Source: Turbatrix aceti (lineage: Eukaryota > Nematoda > Chromadorea > Rhabditida > Panagrolaimidae). From it: DNA of 64,000 nt. Numbering within the stretch: the stretch's first letter is position 1; every line of letters begins with the position of its first letter. The position numbers and the translations under genes are program-made. The stretch covers positions 6,265,725-6,329,724 of the forward strand of contig OZ017769.1 of NCBI GenBank assembly GCA_963969345.1. The letters are read 5' to 3'. The notes beneath the pieces are model-generated. The model was not told the DNA's origin. It saw only the letters and a program-made list of their open reading frames with translations, and did no database searches. Of the stretch, positions 1-11,600 are shown one piece after another.

Positions 1-1
1 G

Positions 2-1157
2 TCGGTTGTCGACGCGGTCGTCGGCGAACCCTGGAAGGTCCAAATCCTCGACTCTGCCGGTCTTCAACCGCTGACGTTCTTGGAGGAACTCAGCATGCAG
101 GTGGAATCCGAAAGAATCGTTCTGGACAGAAAATCGAAGAACGCCAATAGGGTGAGTTCCGTGAACAGACGTTTTTTTTGTTCGCGAGCGAATACGAATA
201 TTTTAAAAATTTTGTTTGAAAAATTGAACGAACGCACACATTTTTGATTGCGTTCGCGAACAAACACAAATGAACATCGATCAGATTTTTTTATGAATGG
301 TGTGAAATTTTGTTCCCCCGAGTAAAAAAAGTGGAAATCTTTTACATTTTTTAAAATTTGATTTATGTTTTTGCATTTTTTTTGTTATGTATCATTCATT
401 TTTACACCGTGACCCTATTTTTTTTTGCTCGAAAAACTTAACTTTGTTCGCGAACAGATAAATTCCGAAAAAAATCTGTTCGCAAACAAACATGAAGTGT
501 AAATTTACTTATTTTCATATTCATATTTAGTCCTGGATCTCGAATCTCATGAACGAAGAGGACACTAACCAGACGAGTCTGGATGCCCTGCAGCTTCTGG
601 CAACCAAACTGAACCGCCTGCTACCCCTGTCGCCTTCCATCGCCCAGCGCAGTGCGGAAGAATCATCGCTCAACATATCCCAGTTTTGTCCCCGGGCTGC
701 CAGCACGCCTGTTCTCCGGCGAAGCCACCCGCCCGATCACGTCGTCGACGAGAACAACGTCTGCCGACTCACCGATTTGGGCCGGATGCAGATCCTGACC
801 CGGAAGGCGTGCTTCGACTATTCTGCCTTCGCTGCTCCGAACGCGAGCATCCGGCTGTTTGAAAACCCGACACTCGTCCAGTTTTTCGAAAATCTTTCCT
901 CAAAGTACGCCAATTCGTCGTTCGCGAGATACCTCATCCGGGAGCGAGCCAGCAGCCCACTCGTAGCGCTACTGGCCTATTTCTTCATACAGGAGTCAAA
1001 TCCGCCTCTCCGCGCGCCTGCCACGTTATCGGGCGGAAGAGTGAAAGGACCGGAGCAGCGATTTACTCTCCGAATTTTCGCTTCTTACGTAACGCTGGCT
1101 TTTCTCATCTTTGCGATCTATTGTTACTTACGCTTTCTTTTGTCACTTATTTTTTAA
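2..1157 (+). CDS. C-terminal part of a tail-anchored membrane protein (possibly sphingomyelin phosphodiesterase 4-like)
   Basis: The gene enters from the left edge. Exon 2-151 is open in one frame and ends at a GTGAGT donor. An acceptor (ATATTTAG) starts the last exon at 531 in the same phase, and it runs to TAA at 1157. The 258 visible residues have a polar, Ser-rich middle and then a stretch with LTDLGRMQI. The last 30 residues are a hydrophobic segment (VTLAFLIFAIYCYLRFLL) with almost nothing after it, as in a tail-anchored ER or nuclear-envelope protein. The LTxLGRxQI motif, the length of the block after it and the C-terminal membrane segment recall the end of neutral sphingomyelinase 3 (SMPD4). 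That assignment is from memory of the family and is weak. The catalytic part, if any, lies outside the window. Confidence 0.5.
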
Positions 1158-1160
1158 TTG

Positions 1161-1166
1161 AATAAA
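1161..1166 (+). terminator. polyadenylation signal
   Basis: AATAAA lies 4 bases after the stop codon of the membrane-protein gene, so its 3' UTR would be very short. That gene converges with beta-mannosidase copy 1. Confidence 0.5.
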
Positions 1167-1291
1167 TTGAGTATCCGTAAATGCGACTGTTTACGATTAA
1201 AATGGGCCTGACAGGCTAGGCTTGCCTGTTTCGTACAAAACGCGATATTTTCTCTTTGAGATAAAAAACAATAAATATGTACAATTCTTTA

Positions 1292-1531
1292 TCAGACAAA
1301 ACACGACCCAAGGTGGCACACAGTCACGTCCCCGATGGCGAGATCCACGCGAGGAGCGTTGAAGAAGGCAAGAGTTAGGTTGGTTACGGGCTGCGTGGCG
1401 GTGAATGCGTTGTCGCTGAAGACGAAGAGCAAGTCGGGGTGGCGCAGCTTGAATTCGAGGGTCAGGTCGAGCCAGACGAAGGGCGCTATCCGGGTGGCCA
1501 CCACTGTCACGTTGAACACCGTGCTCGACAC
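1292..1531 (-). pseudogene. orphaned C-terminal segment of beta-mannosidase copy 1
   Basis: This frame encodes the C-terminal beta-sandwich segment (FNVTVVATRIAPFVWLD to CHLGSCFV) that in copy 2 is continuous with the rest of the protein. In copy 1 it is cut off by the one-base deletion and TAA just upstream. It differs from copy 2 at very few residues, so the break is recent or artefactual. No acceptor-donor pair that would bypass the frameshift was seen. Confidence 0.75.
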
Positions 1532-1536
1532 TGCTT

Positions 1537-4192
1537 TTAGCTTGCGATGCTCACTGTGCCAAAGTCTGAGCGACCGTAAAAGTTATCGGCGTAGAGGATT
1601 GCGACCGGCGCCACTTCAGACCCATTGGCGGTCAGAGTGCCACGTATCAGGACGTCAGTAGGCATGTCAGGTCCGTCGTTGCGGACGGGCGCAACGTCGA
1701 CCTGCGTGGAAGCGCGACCGGGCACCAGCGGCACTTCGCGGCGTGTGGTCGCCAGTGGCGCAAAGCCGTTCTTCCACGCCAAAAGGTCGATGGTGACAAC
1801 GACATTGTGCAGTGGTTTGTCATTATCGGAGACAATAAAAACCTGCAGGAGACCATCGGGGTTCGTGTAAAGACTGAGGATGACCGGAGCGAAGAAGCGG
1901 CGTGCCGCGTAGTGCAGTGCCTTCCATTCCAGCTCCGCGTCGATGGAGGCCCAAGACGGAGCGGCCCAGACGTCGTTGAGCTGCCAGAAGAGAGCGCACA
2001 TCGTGTTGCCTTTGCCGTCAGGGGCCAGACGGCCTCTCCAGCGCCGATAGTGCTCTGATTCCATCTGGATGGCCACTGCCTGTTGCACCTGCGAGAGGTA
2101 CGAGAACCGTGCAAGGTAGCCTTCACCCGACCCCCGTGGAGAGTCAAAATGTTGCACCAACTGTTTCGTCAGTGAAAAATAACCGTCCATGCTGTGCTGT
2201 CTAGATGACACAATCGACGAGTTGAACGTATACTTGGATTGGTTGGAAATTGAACGCATCATTGTGTCTCGCAATGGAATCGATTGGATACCATACTCGC
2301 TAGCGCACCGAGGAGTGGGAAAAAAGTAGTCTATCCAGAAATTGCCGTAGGAATCGTAAAAATGTCTGTCACCTGCATAATTGCTGTCGGGGTCAGTTTC
2401 GACCACAGCGTTTCTCTTGAGGCCATTGGACGGACTCGAAAGCAAAAATACGCGTGTTGGATCTGCTTCCACTGCTGCTGCACGGACGGTGTCGTTGAAG
2501 AGAGCACCGTAATCACTTCTTTGCTCTGAAGGACTATAGTTTGGAGTATAGGAAGAAAAAGTGGCAAGGGTCTGTTCGATTTCGTTGTTGCCAGCCCACA
2601 GTAAAATTGAGGGGTGGCTGCGCAACCTGCGCACCTGAAACAGGGCTGATTAGATCATTTTTAAAAATGCCATTATTCAAACCTGAAAGGTGACTTCCTG
2701 TCGCACGCTTGCTTCGAACTTCTTTCCCCGGGGGTACAACGCACAGGCAAACATAAGATCGTGCCACAGTAAAATTCCGAGTTCGTCTGCCAGTTCGTAG
2801 AATTCGTCGGTTTCGTAGATGCCGCCGCCCCAGACGCGGAGGGTGTTCATGTGTGCCATCTTGGCGGATTTGAGGAGGAATCGACGACGCAAGGCAGTGG
2901 ACTCCCCCGGCAGCATCGTGATTGGCACCAGGTTGCTTCCCTTCAAGAACACCGGCACTTTGTTCACCAGGAACGCAAAGTTTGTGCCCTTTGACGTGTT
3001 TGTCGCGTCCACGGCGGATTCGACGAGCTCAATGCTGCGAAATCCGATGCGCCGTTTGTGCGTTGTTACAAGGAAGTCATCGACGACGACCTTGGTGACC
3101 AGAGTGTAGAGATGCTGTCCGCCGAGTCCGTTTGGCCACCACAAGTCAACTGCGGTTTTGGGAACCTGAATCGAGGCTCTGGCTGTCTGAAGGCTTTCCA
3201 GAGTCTTCTTGCAGGATACATTGACGGTCTCGGTGGACTTTAGGGCCAATTGAGGAAGAGACACGGTCACACTGAGACCTGCGGGAGTGTCGGTTATGGT
3301 AGTGCAATGGAAGTCGACGTCCACATCAACCCGGGCAGTAGAAGAGTCGTTGACCACCACCAAGGGATATATACCGTCGACAAACACCTTGGTCGATGTA
3401 TAGACAAGTGAAACGTTTCGCCAGATGCCAACGGTGGGAATCGATGGTCCCCAGTCCCATGAAAAACTGGCCTGCATTTTGCGCAGCTGATGGACATGGC
3501 ACTGGCCTTTCTGCACTTCAGGTGGGCACGTGTTGGGCAAACGGTGACCCTCGTTCACCAAATGAGCGTCCGCGGCGTTCTGGGCAGCCGTCACCGAAGA
3601 CAAAAAGTCTATCTTTAGTTTGTTGGATGTTGTGAGAATGCGCTTGGTGACGTCGAGCGAGACTGGCGTGAACTGGTTGGACACCCTCGTTAGCAGATGT
3701 CCGTTCAGGCTGACGGCAGCGACGGTGTCCAGCCCCTCAAACACGAGTCGAAGCTCCTTTGCCGTTAGCAAAACGCTGCTGGGCACGGTGAAGACGCGCG
3801 TATACGTCCAGTTGGTGCGGCCAACCCAACGTAAATCCTGGTCGTTGGTGTCATTCAACGGGTATGGAGTCAATCCGGATCTGCAAAAAATTACGTCTTC
3901 AAAAACTGGTAAAATAAGATGCCAAGGGATATCTTGTCTGCTTATCCGGTGTTTTTCTATGATCAGCTAAGATCGTTTAGCTCTTCACTTACCTGTACAG
4001 ATCGGTGTAGATGTCCCCTGGGACGGACGCGCGGCCCTTTATGCTTTCGTTTTGAGTGGCGTAGAAGTCCCAGCTGCCTCCGAGGTCGATTGCGCCCTGC
4101 TTCGGTTCGTAGAGCTTTGTGAATTCTGTTAGGGGGAGCCAAAGCACGATCAAAAATAGCACCGCCCGATGCCAGCACGTGCCGGGCATCAT
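1537..4192 (-). CDS. MANBA: lysosomal beta-mannosidase (GH2), tandem copy 1, frameshifted near the C-terminus
   Basis: Removes beta-1,4-linked mannose from the non-reducing end of N-glycan-derived oligosaccharides in the lysosome. Exons are 3993-4192, 2683-3880 and 1537-2634, joined at GT-AG sites in matching phases. A start at 4192 (or 4189) places a hydrophobic signal peptide (VLFLIVLWLPLTEF) at the N-terminus; an upstream in-frame ATG at 4234 adds 14 residues. GH2 landmarks follow in order: WVGRTNWTY, SFSWDWGPS, NTLRVWGGGIYETDEF, the acid/base Glu in WAGNNE (about residue 484) and the nucleophile Glu in CASEYG (about 579). The frame meets TAA at 1537-1539 after VSIAS. Compared with copy 2, one base is missing around 1541-1544, and the lost C-terminal domain continues almost unchanged in another frame (1292-1531). 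The truncated product would have 831 residues and lack about 80-90. It may be a decaying gene or a sequence error. Confidence 0.85.
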
Positions 4193-4470
4193 TTTTTTCA
4201 GTTTTGTCAGTCTACCACACTTTATTTTCATCACTTCAGCTTATATTTGTAGACAAGCAGTATGTAAATCTGCGACGCCACAAGTCGAGAGCGCGGGCCG
4301 GTGAGAAGACGTCGTCTCTGAATCCTCAAGGTAGTAAGTTCGGTTGAGCAATCTGATGTCGGTAAACTCTGAATCGATAGATGAACAACAACAATCAAAA
4401 ATGAAAAAAATCTATACAATGACAAGGACAGATGGTTATGCAAATCTAGTAGAACACAAGCTTCTAGAAG

Positions 4471-5022
4471 CAAGGTGTTGCATTTGGATAGCTTATTTTT
4501 GCTGCTTACCTACTGCCAATGTAAATTTTCGATTCTGCGTAGCACAAGCCGCGCAAAATAATTTCTGCCTATTTGGACAGTTTATTTTGTTCAAAAATAG
4601 GCAGTGAATTATTTTCAAAAAAATAATACTGCTGGTTTCCAGACCTGCTTATTTTGCTTATTTCCGACATCAGGGGGAGAAAAATAACCCGCATGTAAAA
4701 TTTTTGCAATGAAATATCTCGTTGGGTCTGAACACGAAAACTGCATTTCAGCATTTGTTTTTTTTTATTTTGATGCAAAAATTTTAACTTCATGATCGGA
4801 ATAGTAAAAATGGCTGCTTATTTTGCGATTTTTAGGCAGCTTTATTCTAATGAGGTATTAAAATCATGAAAATAAGCACCGCCAGATTTGCTTGTTCTTA
4901 TTTTCATGAAAATAATTCTTTGCTTAAAATGAAGAAAATAGGCAGTGCAAAAAAAGCACTGCCTATTTGGACTATTCTTCATTCTGCGCGGCTAGCGTAA
5001 ATAATTCAAATGCAACACCTTG
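4471..5022. mobile_element. hAT-like MITE, 552 bp, with 16-bp TIRs and 8-bp target duplication
   Basis: The element begins CAAGGTGTTGCATTTG (4471-4486) and ends with the exact reverse complement (5007-5022). It is flanked on both sides by the direct repeat TCTAGAAG (4463-4470 and 5023-5030). An 8-bp target-site duplication and a terminus of the YARNG type are features of the hAT superfamily. The interior is AT-rich, carries sub-terminal inverted motifs (a CCGCGCA-type block and CTGCCTATTTGGAC) and has no transposase reading frame, so it is non-autonomous. It lies between the two beta-mannosidase copies, upstream of copy 1. Confidence 0.85.
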
Positions 5023-5459
5023 TCTAGAAGTTCAACTTTGACAAAAATAATAAACATATGCTGGAAACGCAGCAATCAATTGAACAACGAGGTAACATGA
5101 TGGTGCCGGGACTGTGTGACCATTCTCCCAGGGACTGACGAGCGAGCCACGCGCGCGAGGCAAAGAATGTGTGCGGCCACGAGAGAAGCGTGCGCCTGCC
5201 AGATAGGCAGATCGGCAGCGACTGATGACGCCGAGTCATCATTCTGGTCAGCGGAGCAAAACCAGAATGATTTATTTGTAATATAGTCTGGCCATTTTTT
5301 GCTTAGCTTGTACGAGAAGAAATGCGATGAAGATCGGCATTCGCACCCATCAGAGACGGAAGTACAACTTGAACTGATAAGGGCGAGCGCAGTAAGGCCC
5401 GTTGTGATTTCAAGGATCCTTGTTCTGCCGAAAGGAAAACAGTCGAGAGTGTGCATCAA

Positions 5460-5468
5460 CTTTTTATA
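5460..5468 (-). promoter_or_regulatory. TATA-like box (TATAAAAAG) upstream of beta-mannosidase copy 1
   Basis: TATAAAAAG on the minus strand, with nothing but spacer and the MITE between it and copy 1. If it drives copy 1, the transcript would need a long leader or a 5' UTR intron spanning the MITE. The distance of about 1.2 kb makes this tentative. Confidence 0.25.
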
Positions 5469-5604
5469 GTTGGCCGGCTGATATTTTACAAACGCGTTCT
5501 CTCTGATCTCAGCGTAATACTCCGTTTTTAGACACAAACGTGTAATCGTCAGGTAAAATAGATGTTCTCAAGCATCACTGCGACTGTTTTATATTATCCC
5601 CGCC

Positions 5605-5619
5605 TTTATTGAATTTATT
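5605..5619 (-). terminator. polyadenylation signals of beta-mannosidase copy 2
   Basis: Two AATAAA hexamers on the minus strand (5614-5619 and 5605-5610) lie about 22-36 bases after the copy 2 stop codon. Confidence 0.6.
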
Positions 5620-5640
5620 AAATGAACGCAAGTTTCAGTG

Positions 5641-8618
5641 TCAGAGAAAGCATGACCCAAGGTGGCACACAGTCACGTCTCCGACGGCGAGATCCACGCG
5701 AGGAGCGTTGAAGAAGGCAAGAGTTAGGTTGGTTACGGGCTGCGTGGCGGTGAATGCGTTGTCGCTGAAGACGAAGAGCAAATCGGGATGGCGCAGCTTG
5801 AATTCGAGGGTCAGGTCGAGCCAGACGAAGGGCGCTATCCGGGTGGCCACCACTGTCACGTTGAACACCGTGCTGGACACTGCTTTCAGCCCCGCGATGC
5901 GCACTGTGCCAAAGTCTGAGCGACCGTAAAAGTTATCGGCGTAGAGGATTGCGACCGGCGCTACTTCAGACCCATTGGCGGTCAGCGTGCCACGTATCAG
6001 GACGTCAGTAGGCATGTCAGGTCCGTCGTTGCGGACGGGCGCAACGTCGACCTGCTTGGAAGCGCGACCGGGCACCAGCGGCACTTCGCGGCGTGTGGTC
6101 GCCAGTGGCGCAAAGCCGTTCTTCCACGCCAAGAGGTCGATGGTGACAACGGCATTGTGCAGTGGTTTGTCATTATCGGAGACAATAAAAACCTGCAGGA
6201 GACCATTGGGGTCCGTGTAAAGACTGAGGATGACCGGAGCGAAGAAGCGGCGTGCCGCGTAGTGCAGTGCCTTCCATTCCAGCTCCGCGTCGATGGAGGC
6301 CCACGACGGAGCGGCCCAGACGTCGTTGAGCTGCCAGAAGAGAGCGCACATCGTGTTGCCTTTGCCGTCCGAGTCCAGACGGCCTCTCCAGCGCCGATAG
6401 TGCTCCGATTCCATCTGGATGGCCACTGCCTGTTGCACCTGCGAGAGGTACGAGAACCGTGCAAGGTAGCCTTCACCCGACCCCCGAGGAGAGTCAAAGT
6501 GCTTCAGCACCGCAAGGGGCAGCGCAACGGCACCACCAGTATGGTGTTGCCTAGATACCACAGTCGGAGACTTGAATAAATACTCAGAGCGGTTTGACAG
6601 TGAACGCAGTAGCGTGTCCCGCAGCGGCATTGACTGGAAGCCATACTCGCTGGCACACCTGGGTATGGGGAAATTGGTGTCCAACCAGAGGTCGACATAG
6701 TCGTTGTAAAAGTGCACATCGCCGGCATATTCGTTGTTGGGGTCAGTTTCGACCACGGCGTTTTTCTGGAGGCCATTGGACGGACTTGAAAGCAGGAATA
6801 CACGTGTAGGATCTGCCTCTGTCGCTGCTTCACGGACGGTACCGTTGAAGAGGACACCATAGTCACTACTTTGCTGTGAAGAATTATAGTTTGCAGTTGT
6901 GAACCAAGTTTTGGCAATGAATAGTTCGATTTCGTTGTTGCCAGCCCACAGTAAAATTGAGGGGTGGCTGCGCAGTCTGCTCACCTGAAACACAAGTGAT
7001 TAGATCGTTTTTTAAAAAGATGCGAATGTTCAAACCTGAAAAGTGATTTCCTGTCGCACGCTTGCTTCAAAATCGGTTTCTTTTGGGTACAACGCACAGG
7101 CAAACATAAGATCTTGCCACAGTAAAATTCCGAGTTCGTCTGCCAGATCGTAGAATTCGTCGGTTTCGTAGATGCCGCCGCCCCAGACGCGGAGGGTGTT
7201 CATGTGTGCCATCTTGGCGGATTTGAGGAGGAACCGACGACGCAAGGCAGTGGACTCCCCCGGCAGCATCGTGATTGGCACCAGGTTGCTTCCCTTCAAG
7301 AACACCGGCACTTTGTTCACCAGGAACGCAAAGTTTGTGCCCTTTGACGTGTTTGTCGCGTCAACGGCGGATTCGACGAGCTCAATGCTGCGAAATCCGA
7401 TGCGCCGTTTGTGCGTTGTTACAAGGAAGTCATCGACGACGACCTTGGTGACCAGAGTGTAGAGATGCTGTCCGCCAAGTCCGTTTGGCCACCACAAGTC
7501 AACTGCGGTTTTGGGAACCTGAACCGAGGCTCTGGCTGTCTGAAGGCTTTCCAGAGTCTTCTTGCAGGATACATTGACGGTCTCGGTGGACTTTAGGGCC
7601 AATTGAGGAAGGGACACGGTCACACTGAGACCTGCGGGAGTGCCGGTTATGGTAGTGCAATGGAAGTCGACGTCCACGTCAACCCGGGCAGTGGAAGAGT
7701 CGTTGACTACCACCAAGGGATATATGCCGTCGACAAACACCTTGGCCGAGGTATAGACAAGTGAAACGTTGCGCCAGATGCCAACGGTGGGAATCGATGG
7801 TCCCCAGTCCCATGAAAAACTGGCCTGCATCTTGCGCAGCTGATTGACATGGCACTGGCCGCTCTGCACGTCAGGCGGGCAGTCGGGAGGCAAATGGTGA
7901 CCGTTGCTCACCAGATAGGCGTCTGCGGCGTTCTGGGCAGCCGGCACCGGAGCCGAAAAGTCTATCTTTAGCTTGTTGGATGTTGTGAGAATGCGCTTGG
8001 TGACGTCGAGCGAGACTGGCGTGAACTGGTTGGCCACCCTCGTTAGCAGATGTCCGTTCAGATTAATGGCAGCGACGGTGTCCAGCCCCTCAAACACGAG
8101 TCGAAGCTCTTTCGCCGTTAGCAGAACACTGCTGGGCACGGTGAAGACGCGCGTGTACGTCCAGTCAGTGCGGCCGACCCAGCGCAGAGCCAGGTCGTTG
8201 CTGTCATTCAGCGGGTACGGAGTCCAGCCGGATCTGCAACGAATTATGACTTTTTTTCGTTATCCCTGATCGCAAAAGCTGTGCTTCACGCTGGATCAGA
8301 GCACGACTGCTCTTCTTTGAGGACCGCTACAAGAGTAGTCAGAAGATATCCTGCTTTTCCAGCGCCTTGCAAAAATCCGGTGTTTCGCGCACCTGCTGCG
8401 GTCGTTTTGCTCCTTACTTACCTGTACAGATCGGTGTAGATGTCCCCTGGGACGGACGCGCGGCCCTTTATGCTTTCGTTTCGAGTGGCGTAGAAGTCCC
8501 AGCTGCCTCCGAGGTCGATTGCGCCCTGCCTCGGTTCGTAGAGCTTTGTAAATTCTGTTAGGGGGAGCCACAGCACGATCAACAACAGCACCGCCAGATG
8601 CCAGCACATGCTGGTCAT
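5641..8618 (-). CDS. MANBA: lysosomal beta-mannosidase (GH2), tandem copy 2, intact
   Basis: Same enzyme and exon plan as copy 1: exons 8422-8618, 7036-8233 and 5641-6984 give 912 residues, close to vertebrate MANBA. The start at 8618 precedes a signal peptide (LAVLLLIVLWLPLTEF); an in-frame ATG at 8642 would add 8 residues. Motifs include WVGRTDWTY, SFSWDWGPS, NTLRVWGGGIYETDEF, the acid/base Glu in WAGNNE (about 483) and the nucleophile Glu in CASEYGFQS (about 578), and the C-terminal domain is complete. Several N-x-S/T sites fit a lysosomal glycoprotein. The middle exon is exactly as long as in copy 1 (1198 bases). Near-identical blocks alternate with a divergent block around the two catalytic glutamates (about 6500-6940), which suggests gene conversion between the copies. 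Confidence 0.92.
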
Positions 8619-8642
8619 TTGTCTGTTGTTTTTCCAGATCAT

Positions 8643-11600
8643 TTTCTGTAAATACCGGGAGTTGGATAGAACTGGTAAACATGAAACGAGAGTCGTAAAA
8701 AAGATTCGGTTATTAAGGCGGATCGGATGACGGAAAAAAAATTTGTTAGGGCCCGATTGAAAAAAACTTATTTATCATGTTTTATCCCGACCAACATAAG
8801 TCTTCCTATTTTTTAATTAATTCAAAAACTCGGGCAAAAGTATAAAAAACATATTGAACGTTCAATTCATATTATATTTGTATTTATAACAGATACAATA
8901 TTTTTTCAATTAAAAAATAGGCCTTGAAATTGCACAAAATTTATTTGAATGCGAATAATACTGCACACAATCACATTCCTGGCAGTGATTCATTCTCGCC
9001 GGACAAAAAAGGCCTACGTGTTTTTTCTCTCACATTTCCACAGTCTTGGTGAACGCTGTATCCTACTCAGAGACGCTTAGAGAGCATTAGCTGATTGTTT
9101 AGACGTCAAAAGCGCGGCTGGCAACAGCCGGCACAACTGTTGTTTATTCTACAACCATACAAGGAGGAAGTCTGGTCTCAGTTACATCCCTGCCGCCGTA
9201 AATGAAGATTTATACATTTAAAAGCCGTTCGAGCCAGTTCCCTACTTTTTACCCTTTTCGAAAAACTGAATATTTTCTGGCGTCTTCTAGAGCTATGGAC
9301 GCTTGCTTGCTTGATTGATCGCCGCGATCGCCGCGCGGGGTGCCAAAAAGACCCCGCGGATCTTCTTCTCAAGCGTCGACTGACGATCGTTGCTGTCGCT
9401 AACTTTTTTTTGCTGTGACTGGACGGACTTGGCTGCCGGAAGAACGCGGGTTCGCTCATTCACATTCACATTTGCTTTCGATTTCGATTTCTTTGATTTC
9501 GCTGACTGACGGAAGAAGGGGGTTGGTTGGGGTTGTCGCCATATGCGCGGGTTGGCGGCCTTCTCTACCGTGTTTTTCTGGTTATTTCCTATTTCCTAGC
9601 AGAACTTCTTCCGGAGGAACAGATTAGATTGATTGTCTTTTTTTTGTTTGTTTGTTACCGAGGAGGAATTTTAGTATTTTTATGCTCGCTGCGTCGATTA
9701 CCGATCACCGATTTCCGATTACCGCACCCCTTAAAAAAACGGTCGTCGGTTGGGCCCGTTGTTTTTGTTTTTTTTTGTTTGCTTACCCGCGCTGCAGCCG
9801 TTTTGCATCGCTTTGGTCGTCGGCCTTGACGCAGGCGCCGGCCAAACAACCGTCAGCCTCACACGTGAGGCCAGAGCCGGATTTTCGTATACAGGGATGC
9901 GCAGCACAATGGCTTAATCCGGTCCGTGAGCCATGTTAGAAATCGAAATCATCGAAAATTCTCATTTTGGCCACATATGAACCGGCTAAGCCCCTCTAAT
10001 CGGAGCAATTACCCCCCCCCCGACCTCCGCCTCCTGAATCCATCCCTACGATGGCCTGATGCACGCGTACATCAGCCACGTTTACGCATCACGTTTTTGT
10101 ACATTGTAAAGTCACCTGCCCATGGCAGTCTCGATCGCATCGGACTCATCATCCACCGTCAAATCATTGTCCTTGCACCTGTCAGCGCTGCTTGTAGCGC
10201 CCCCGGCTTGGATTCCAAGTTAGTCCGCAGGTGACAAAAAAACACGATGATTGATCGGTGGTGGTCTTTTGTTCGTTAATGGAACTAGTGAGTGGCTACT
10301 GAAGGCGACACTGCTTGTTCAAACCAACCGAACCGCCTCCTGATGCCTTGTAAATATTTTCCTGTCTCCGTGGATCCTTTCCAAGCGGATCGCGAGGGCG
10401 AGGGAGATCCTGCATTGTTCCGCGCTCAAAGAAGACAGACGATTGGTGCTTCAGGGAGATCCTGGAGGACGTTAAAACTTGATTTGCACCTTTTGTGAGG
10501 GCATCTAATTGAGCAAACTCATTCTCCGCTGGAGTCGTTGTTAATCCGGTGCCTCATTCTTCGTTCCAATACAATAGACTCTATGCAGACGCGTTGATCC
10601 GGCGTCTGTTTACGTTTTACGACGGCGACGTGAATTATGACGCGCGTTTGACCCGTGTGCACGTTTTGGTTGTTGCACGCGTCTTCAGTCTGTCAACTAG
10701 CGCTTGATTTCGTGTCAAACGGGAGGGATGATGAGTCAAATTAATCGCAGGTGTCGGTTGTCTCGTCTCGTTTCGCCCGAGGCCAGTCCAAATCCTATCT
10801 ATCTCTTTTCCCGAAGAAGAGCCGCCCCTTGCACTGGGATCGGGTGGCTCCCTCACTCCCCGACCACCCAGGTCTCAGGTCTGAGATCTCAGGTCTCGGG
10901 CGAACGCCTGTCACAACGCCTTGTTGTTTTGATTCTTGCGAGGCGGGGAGGGGGTCCCTATCAGCGCTTGAGCACTCGCATACATAGTACCTATTGGTCC
11001 AGCTGGCAGCTGGACGCCTCTGGCCATCCGTCGTACCCTCAGGGATTTTGACGCCTCACGCCCGCCCGCGTGCTGCCCTCGGGGATCGCCATAAATAGCA
11101 CTGCTGCAGACATGCGTGTGCACTTGTTGTTTACTCTCCCATTTGATACATACGCACGATCAGATCCGATTTGATTCATCTGTTGCATGCGACATTGATC
11201 ATTGAAAGTCTCGGGGGTCAGTTGTATTGTTTTTTGTTCGCGCTGCACCCCAGGGTGCCCTGTGGCTGTGCTGGGGTGCAGGACGTGTCTTTATACATAG
11301 GTATTTCTCTTGTCTGAAATCAAATGGGTTAACAAAATGAAGGGGACATTACATGCACGTTATTGCGATTTCCGTGGGTAACCATTCATTCATTCACGGC
11401 CGCAGCCATCATTTCAAAGATATGCGCTGTCGGTTACCTGTCATGACACTTCCGGCGATGATGGCAACCAACCTGGCTCTTTCCCCCCGTCGTTGGCCTC
11501 TCCCCTAACCGGTTTTTTACTTCGGTCATTTCATGGGCTCACCTTGAAGCAACTGCGAAACAAAAGGAATAGTTTTCGTATCGTTTCAACTTGCTGAAGA

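Larger units (their letters stand above)
5023..5640. other. spacer between the MITE and beta-mannosidase copy 2
   Basis: No convincing gene. A minus-strand open frame of about 150 codons (5076-5537) has no recognisable domain. A minus-strand TATA-like site is at 5460-5468, and the copy 2 polyadenylation signals lie at the right end. The region probably holds the promoter of copy 1. Confidence 0.4.

Noticed and set aside
1335..3970. Plus-strand open frames opposite the mannosidase genes
   Set aside because: They are antisense shadows and occur in both copies only because the coding strand is conserved.
5076..5537. 153-codon minus-strand open frame between the mannosidase copies
   Set aside because: No domain, no conserved texture, and its start overlaps a TATA-like site; probably promoter DNA.
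9178..9459. 93-codon minus-strand Arg/Ser-rich frame
   Set aside because: Low-complexity, with no promoter, splice or conservation support.
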